This document shows, piece after piece, positions 59,245-64,000 of a stretch of 64,000 nucleotides of DNA (the stretch's first letter is position 1; the number at the start of each line of letters is the position of its first letter). This DNA comes from Ignavibacteriota bacterium (GTDB taxonomy: Bacteria > Bacteroidota > Ignavibacteria > Tepidaquicellales > OLB5): the NCBI GenBank assembly GCA_003820375.1, contig RPQH01000014.1, forward strand, positions 1 to 64,000. The letters are read 5' to 3'. Both the position numbers and the translations under genes were made by a program. The notes under the pieces were generated by a model. It saw nothing but the letters and a program-made list of their open reading frames with translations. It was not told where the DNA came from and ran no database searches.

Positions 59245-61920
59245 TTAGGAGTCTTCAAGTTTTTTATCACTTACGGAATCGGCTTCTTCAAATGGGAGAT
59301 TTAGCTGTATATATTGCGAAAATATTGAAAGTTCAATATGAATTTTTGACCCAATACGTGAACCTGTAATTTTTGCTCTAACATCATTTATTAATTCATC
59401 TGACCCAATTTCTGTTGTACTTGCTGTCCAATTATCTCTTACAATAGGAATTTTAAGACGTAAAATAGCTTCACTTGCTGCTGGATGTTCACGTCTATCA
59501 GTTGATCTATCTATTCCATATATTTGATTCATTAATAATCTTTCGTCCAACTTGAGATATTCTGATTTAACAGTATTCTTTTCTTCAAATAATGAGTAAT
59601 TATTTTCTTTTAACTTAGTAATAGGAGTTGGATTTCTTGTTTCTAAAAGTATAATACCTTCTTTGAAACCGCCTGCTTTCATTCTTTTTTGTTTTTGTCT
59701 CTGTAACAGTTCTTCCTTTGTAACATTAATTTGAGACAATATACCTTCAACAATTTCATTTACGTCAGCTAATTCATCTACAATGGAATTCTTATCTATT
59801 GCATCTAGAGTTTCAAATGCTTCTTCAACCAATTTTTCCCTTAATGCTTTAAGGAGGGGTTCACCAGAGAGCTTAGATTTATTTACAATCTCGCCACCTA
59901 ATTCAATATTTGTTGAAATCTTATCACGAACAAGTTTGTTAAAATCTCTTTTCTCTTCATAGTTACTGAAAGGATGTAGAACTTCAACAATTGCCTTCGT
60001 ATCTATTAATTGGTAATATGCATGTGATAAGACACCACCTTCTAATACTATAACTGCTCCTATTTTATGACAGAGCTCTCCGATTAAACGTAGAGTGTTT
60101 TTATCCCGTAAAAGCTTTTCTTCTTGTAATTGGATTCTAACTCTACGTATTCTTGGTTTTGTTGAATTTGACTCATTTCGTAATTCTACAACATCCGCAC
60201 TAGTTCGAATGGTTAGTGTTTTATCGAACGGAGTTTTCGTCCTATGAGTCAATGCACGACTTGATTTTTTGGGGTCGAAATATTCATGATACCAAGGTAA
60301 AATCTTGGTTTTAATACCCTCTAAAGAAACATCAATAAACCACATAATGCTTAATGGTGTGCCTTCTTCTTCTGCAATTCTTCTTGATTCAAGAGCTATC
60401 TGCTTTATCCAATCTTCTTTTCTTATCGTAGTACCCCAATCAAACGGAGGTTTCAATACCTTTACTTCCCAATTACCTTGCTCATTTGGTGAAACAAAAA
60501 AATGTTTAAAGTTTAGTGTTTTATATATATTAAATTCATTTAGCTTTTGTTGTAATTCATCAGTTTTAGGTGTCTTTGTATCGACAATGTATTTGTCATG
60601 TGCATTATAATAAAGTCCTTCAGGTAAACCCCATAAGGCTTCAATTTGTACTTTCCTTTCTTTAGGTGATGCTAATGCAAATGCTGAAGCTGTTGCAGGG
60701 ATAAAATTATGAAAAATAAATGCAATACTGTCAGTTGTTTGTTTTTTAATTTCACCACTTTTTGAAATCAACCATTTAAGAGCTTTATTAAAATCTCGAA
60801 CTTCCTCGGTTCTAGGTAATAATTGTCGCCTTTTTATGTCATCCGTTGCTAAGTCCATCCTAATAACCAAAGAACCTTTGACTAAGAATTTAATATCTGA
60901 TTCCAATTCAGGTGTAATATATCCCTTGGATAAACTTTCAATGACTGATTGATTCTCTAAAACATATAATTTAGTTATAGAAAGGCCTAACTTAAGGTAA
61001 GTAAAAACGTTTTTGATTTTATTATACTTTTTTGCATGTTCTATATTAATTTCTTCGAGACACTTAGGTATGAATTTATCTTCTATATTAAATTTTTCCT
61101 TGCTTATTTTGGTAGGATCTGTACCAACTACATTATATTCTTGGTCAGCTTGTACTATATAGATTATTTTCCCGTCCCATACCCATTCGAAGTGAAGTCT
61201 AAGTTTTTGCCTGTATGCCCATGCAGCCGGTATTTTAAGGACTTCTGAAACATATGCAGATAAGTTACATATAAGAGGTTTATCGATTAAATTGCCAATT
61301 ACAATTTCCTTGCGCCAATTTCTGAGGTTAATTTGGAACGGACTGTTAATTTTTTTTCTTGCATCTTCAAATTCACCAAGCCAATCCCTTGTATCTTTAT
61401 AACAACGTCTCTCGTTTGAGAGATGTCCTTTTGCAGATATTGGTTCAATATACTTTTGTATTATTAGAGGTACGTTTTCACCTGTTAATATTTCATCTAT
61501 TGCTAATTTGTTAAAATAATCTTCTAATAATATATATAAATTATTTAATCTACCCTTTATAGAGAAATATTTTCCTCTTTCTTCCAAACCTTCCGTACAT
61601 GCTGAAGACCTAATTATAATATCTTCATCTTCATTAAATCCAATTAATTTTGTTGTTTCAAGTATATACTCACAACATTTAGTAAATAAGTTGTTATTCT
61701 GGACAGTATTATTTTTATATTTTTGAAAAAAAATTCTAGATATTACTAAGAAAGGTAGGGTCCATTGACGGGGTAAGCATGTTAGCCCGTAGGCTTTTTG
61801 ACCTATTGTATCTGCATCAATATTTTCAATAGGAATTTCGGTTGGGCCATTTTCAGTAACAAAGAAAACAGAATTAATTGGTTTTAATAAAGGAGTTTTT
61901 TTTTCTTTGTTACTTTTCAT
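59245..61920 (-). CDS. ATP-grasp dikinase-like / phosphohistidine / NTP-PPase fusion
   Basis: About 891 aa from the ATG at 61920 (an open frame to 61950 is possible; residue numbers here count from 61950). Residues ~45-275 and ~355-460 look like two parts of a PEP-synthase/pyruvate-dikinase type ATP-grasp: IIIRSSACTEGLEERGKYFS, WVWDGKIIYIVQADQE, then IEALWGLPEGLYYNAHDKYI. Residues ~632-648 (AVIVLEGGVLSHAYYQL) match the phosphohistidine swivel motif GGxxSHA. Residues ~668-770 are a MazG-like NTP pyrophosphohydrolase: NKLVRDKIS, EEAFE, DELADV. The rest is unassigned. It ends a four-gene operon; I do not know this fusion. Confidence 0.72.
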   Translation of the reverse strand: MKSNKEKKTPLLKPINSVFFVTENGPTEIPIENIDADTIGQKAYGLTCLPRQWTLPFLVISRIFFQKYKNNTVQNNNLFTKCCEYILETTKLIGFNEDEDIIIRSSACTEGLEERGKYFSIKGRLNNLYILLEDYFNKLAIDEILTGENVPLIIQKYIEPISAKGHLSNERRCYKDTRDWLGEFEDARKKINSPFQINLRNWRKEIVIGNLIDKPLICNLSAYVSEVLKIPAAWAYRQKLRLHFEWVWDGKIIYIVQADQEYNVVGTDPTKISKEKFNIEDKFIPKCLEEINIEHAKKYNKIKNVFTYLKLGLSITKLYVLENQSVIESLSKGYITPELESDIKFLVKGSLVIRMDLATDDIKRRQLLPRTEEVRDFNKALKWLISKSGEIKKQTTDSIAFIFHNFIPATASAFALASPKERKVQIEALWGLPEGLYYNAHDKYIVDTKTPKTDELQQKLNEFNIYKTLNFKHFFVSPNEQGNWEVKVLKPPFDWGTTIRKEDWIKQIALESRRIAEEEGTPLSIMWFIDVSLEGIKTKILPWYHEYFDPKKSSRALTHRTKTPFDKTLTIRTSADVVELRNESNSTKPRIRRVRIQLQEEKLLRDKNTLRLIGELCHKIGAVIVLEGGVLSHAYYQLIDTKAIVEVLHPFSNYEEKRDFNKLVRDKISTNIELGGEIVNKSKLSGEPLLKALREKLVEEAFETLDAIDKNSIVDELADVNEIVEGILSQINVTKEELLQRQKQKRMKAGGFKEGIILLETRNPTPITKLKENNYSLFEEKNTVKSEYLKLDERLLMNQIYGIDRSTDRREHPAASEAILRLKIPIVRDNWTASTTEIGSDELINDVRAKITGSRIGSKIHIELSIFSQYIQLNLPFEEADSVSDKKLEDS

Positions 61921-62518
61921 TTTCTGTTTTAGTTGCAGTACTTCTTCCAAATATTACGTTTGCAATTTCGTACATTTTCCCTACTGCTTCATCAGCAAAA
62001 TAACCAGCAAGAAAACCAATAGATATTATTGAAGGAGCAGAAATTGGTACCTGGGCCGTAACAATCATCATTCCAGCATTTAACATTGCACCTACGATGA
62101 CAGATATTGCAGTTGCTATAAATGGCAACATTAATCTCCAGGGTCTTCGATCTTGATGCCAATGTCCTCTTGCAACAACTCTATAGAAATATTTCATTCC
62201 AAATACAATGCCACCTAACATACCTGATGAGGCATAAAAAGAGTATTTTCTTATAGAATAGAATTCTTGCGGTGTGTGTGAGAGCCATATACCGAGCCAA
62301 TTTTGCCAAGCTACAAACAGAAAAAAAATAGAACTAAAAAAGATAAAAAAAAGATATATACTTTCAAACCTCATTTCTTTTCTAGCTTCAGGTGACCATC
62401 GTGATTTCCATTCAAATGGTTTTCTACCGTCAGTTGGATCTCCATCATAAATATTCTTTATAGTATCTAATTCCTTATCTGAGCCATTTTGCTTTTCAAT
62501 TAACTTATTCATATGCAA
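61910..62518 (-). CDS. Four-helix membrane protein of the operon
   Basis: A 202-aa membrane protein. After a hydrophilic start (WKSRWSPEARKEMRFES) come four helices: IYLFFIFFSSIFFLFVAW, FYASSGMLGGIVFGMKYFY, LPFIATAISVIVGAML and a last one (SIISIGFLAGYFADEAV). The soluble tail may face the cytoplasm. No family is recognised, but small polytopic proteins are often effector or sensor parts of prokaryotic defence operons. Its stop overlaps the start of the fusion gene by 11 bp, and it begins 1 bp after the HIT gene ends. Confidence 0.7.
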   Translation of the reverse strand: MHMNKLIEKQNGSDKELDTIKNIYDGDPTDGRKPFEWKSRWSPEARKEMRFESIYLFFIFFSSIFFLFVAWQNWLGIWLSHTPQEFYSIRKYSFYASSGMLGGIVFGMKYFYRVVARGHWHQDRRPWRLMLPFIATAISVIVGAMLNAGMMIVTAQVPISAPSIISIGFLAGYFADEAVGKMYEIANVIFGRSTATKTENEK

Positions 62519-62519
62519 T

Positions 62520-63152
62520 TTATTTTACTCCAATAAACCTATTTCTTGTAAGTAAAGCTGTATCAATATATGGAAATTGTTTGTAATCAAATTTATCTAA
62601 ACAATTTAATTTAGAAGCAATCAAGCGGCGGAAAAATTGGGATTTAGGTTTATCAAGAATATGCAAATAACCAACAGTATTTATCCAATTTATATCTTTA
62701 TCAAGATCTGTGTAAAAAAGATATTCATTATGACCTATCTTATCAGGTATTTCAGAAGCTTTTATTTTATCCCAAAAAAGACCTGATTTTAAAAGATCTG
62801 GCAATAATGATGTTTTAAAAGGTACTAAATGGATATGTGCATGATTTGTTCCACACGAAGTAATTGAATTTTCACAGTTTGCCCCATGTTCAAACGCTAT
62901 TATACGGCCGTATTTTTCAAATAACCGAGAAGAGACTTTAATAAAGATATCATTAAATTCAATATCATTATAAAAATTTTTCATAGAAAACTTATGGTCT
63001 TTAGGAACAATTAAAGTCCAACCTTCAACAAAAGCACCTATCGATGCTATTGCGACATAACTTTTGTTACTAATAATAGGTTGGTCAATTTCACGGTATG
63101 TGTACACACCGGAAAGAATGTCACAAAATCTACAATTATTTAAATTATTCAT
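62520..63152 (-). CDS. HIT (histidine triad) family protein
   Basis: A 210-aa nucleotide hydrolase or transferase of the HIT superfamily. The N-terminus has the CRFCDILSG zinc-binding-like pair typical of Hint/GalT-like members, and the triad is NHAHIHLVP near residue 129. A C-terminal ~80-residue extension with SQFFRRLIASKLN follows, as in longer HIT proteins. HIT enzymes act on nucleotidyl bonds such as AMP-lysine or ApnA; the substrate is unknown. It stands between a DNA methyltransferase and a membrane protein in a tight operon. Confidence 0.86.
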   Translation of the reverse strand: MNNLNNCRFCDILSGVYTYREIDQPIISNKSYVAIASIGAFVEGWTLIVPKDHKFSMKNFYNDIEFNDIFIKVSSRLFEKYGRIIAFEHGANCENSITSCGTNHAHIHLVPFKTSLLPDLLKSGLFWDKIKASEIPDKIGHNEYLFYTDLDKDINWINTVGYLHILDKPKSQFFRRLIASKLNCLDKFDYKQFPYIDTALLTRNRFIGVK

Positions 63153-63163
63153 TTTTTATTTTA

Positions 63164-64000
63164 CTAAATTTTTCTATTTATTTTCCATTTTTTACAGATA
63201 AGTTTTTTTTTATCTGGTAATATTAACCAATCAGGTGCAATAATGAGTTCTTTTCCTTTCCTTTTGGTTTGTAATGTATAGCCTAAGTAATATAGCCACT
63301 TTTGACATGAGGTATATAAATACCTTATAAAAATATCATCATCGTATGTCACTAACCATTTAAGTTCCTTTTGTTTTAATAAATATCCTGCAAGCTTTTT
63401 ATGATCACTTTTTGTATAATAGTTCAGGTATAATTTTTCACCGGCTTTTATATAAGGTGGATCTATGTATACAAACGAAAATCTTCGTTCATTTCCTTTA
63501 GGTAAATACTTCTTCATAAATTGAATTGCATCCATATTCTTCATCTCAATACGGTTTCTGTGCTTCCCTATTTCTGAAATTCTTTCAATTAATGAATCTT
63601 TATTGAATCTTTCATCAATAAGCCATTTTCCATTCTGCTTGTATCCACCTATAGGACCTGCCTCAAGTATTCCTGAATGATTACATCTATTTAAATAGAA
63701 AGTTGAAAATCCGACCTCGAAAACTGAATGCTTTGAAGGTTTCTTATATATAATTTTCTGTTTATTCCATTCGTCTATTTTTATTGGGATCTTATATATT
63801 TGCTCAATAAACCGCTCGTTATTATTTAGAACAGATTTCCAGAAGCAATAAATATGATAATCTACATCATTTAATAAAATATGCGAAGCTATATTTAATG
63901 ATAATAACGCAAGCGCAGCTCCAGCACCTCCCGCATATGGTTCGTAATATTTACCTCCTTTAATATCATTATTATTCATTAACTCCGATAAATATTTATA
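63164..64000 (-). CDS. D12-class adenine-specific DNA methyltransferase (partial 5' end)
   Basis: At least 278 codons; the frame is open to the window edge (YKYLSEL precedes the first internal Met at 63979), so the start lies outside. Motif I is YYEPYAGGAGAALAL and the catalytic motif IV is VYIDPPYIKAG, both typical of the Dam/D12 N6-adenine methyltransferase class. ETRKGG-like N-terminal sequence is missing from the window. It is the first visible gene of the operon that ends with the NTP-PPase fusion; a modification enzyme beside effector-like genes is the layout of a defence system. Confidence 0.88.
   Translation of the reverse strand, partial: YKYLSELMNNNDIKGGKYYEPYAGGAGAALALLSLNIASHILLNDVDYHIYCFWKSVLNNNERFIEQIYKIPIKIDEWNKQKIIYKKPSKHSVFEVGFSTFYLNRCNHSGILEAGPIGGYKQNGKWLIDERFNKDSLIERISEIGKHRNRIEMKNMDAIQFMKKYLPKGNERRFSFVYIDPPYIKAGEKLYLNYYTKSDHKKLAGYLLKQKELKWLVTYDDDIFIRYLYTSCQKWLYYLGYTLQTKRKGKELIIAPDWLILPDKKKLICKKWKINRKI

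Overview
The window is a piece of an AT-rich bacterial chromosome from the FCB group, most likely an Ignavibacteria/Chlorobi-like or other Bacteroidota relative. The main evidence is three secreted proteins ending in a type IX secretion (T9SS) sorting domain with the NYPNPFNP signature. Supporting evidence is a DUF3098 protein, a haem-binding-domain protein with CxxCH, a TonB/PstS-like/TPR cluster and TTG/GTG starts. This placement is an inference from protein style; no rRNA is present.

Region 1 (1-34 kb) is mostly housekeeping, largely on the minus strand. It holds a porin-like barrel, a hemerythrin-like protein with two FNR-type palindromes upstream, a Crp/Fnr regulator, dapD, a Tat-exported Rieske protein, proline dehydrogenase, leuS, purE, TPR lipoproteins, tRNA-Leu(UAA), a solitary nuoJ, trpS, comB, an M20 dipeptidase, a tonB/PstS-like/TPR cluster, an L,D-transpeptidase, citrate synthase and lepB. 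Gaps between genes are packed with simple tandem repeats and small palindromes.

Region 2 (34-50 kb) has small stress or unknown genes, two MITE-like palindromes, a 100-bp triplicated array, and two tandem T9SS genes of YCF48/BNR beta-propeller type, one of them broken by an in-frame stop. A trypsin-like protease with two unknown envelope genes and a TTG-started thyX follow.

Region 3 (50.1-64 kb, running off the window) is accessory DNA with visibly lower GC. Island A (50.2-55.7 kb) encodes an Xre-type regulator, a cytosine-5 DNA methyltransferase, a MORC/MutL-like GHKL ATPase, a SIR2-TPR protein and a convergent Vsr nuclease. It looks like a modification-based defence locus with an added NADase-type effector. 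A phage terminase-small-subunit-like remnant and a metalloprotease-like lipoprotein lie next to it. Island B (59.2-64.0 kb) is a tight four-gene operon: D12-class adenine methyltransferase, HIT protein, four-helix membrane protein, and a ~900-aa protein. The last joins dikinase-type ATP-grasp segments, a phosphohistidine swivel motif and a MazG-like NTP pyrophosphohydrolase. I do not recognise this combination as a described system, and it is the best candidate for something new.

All calls come from reading the sequence; no database search, alignment or structure prediction was run.
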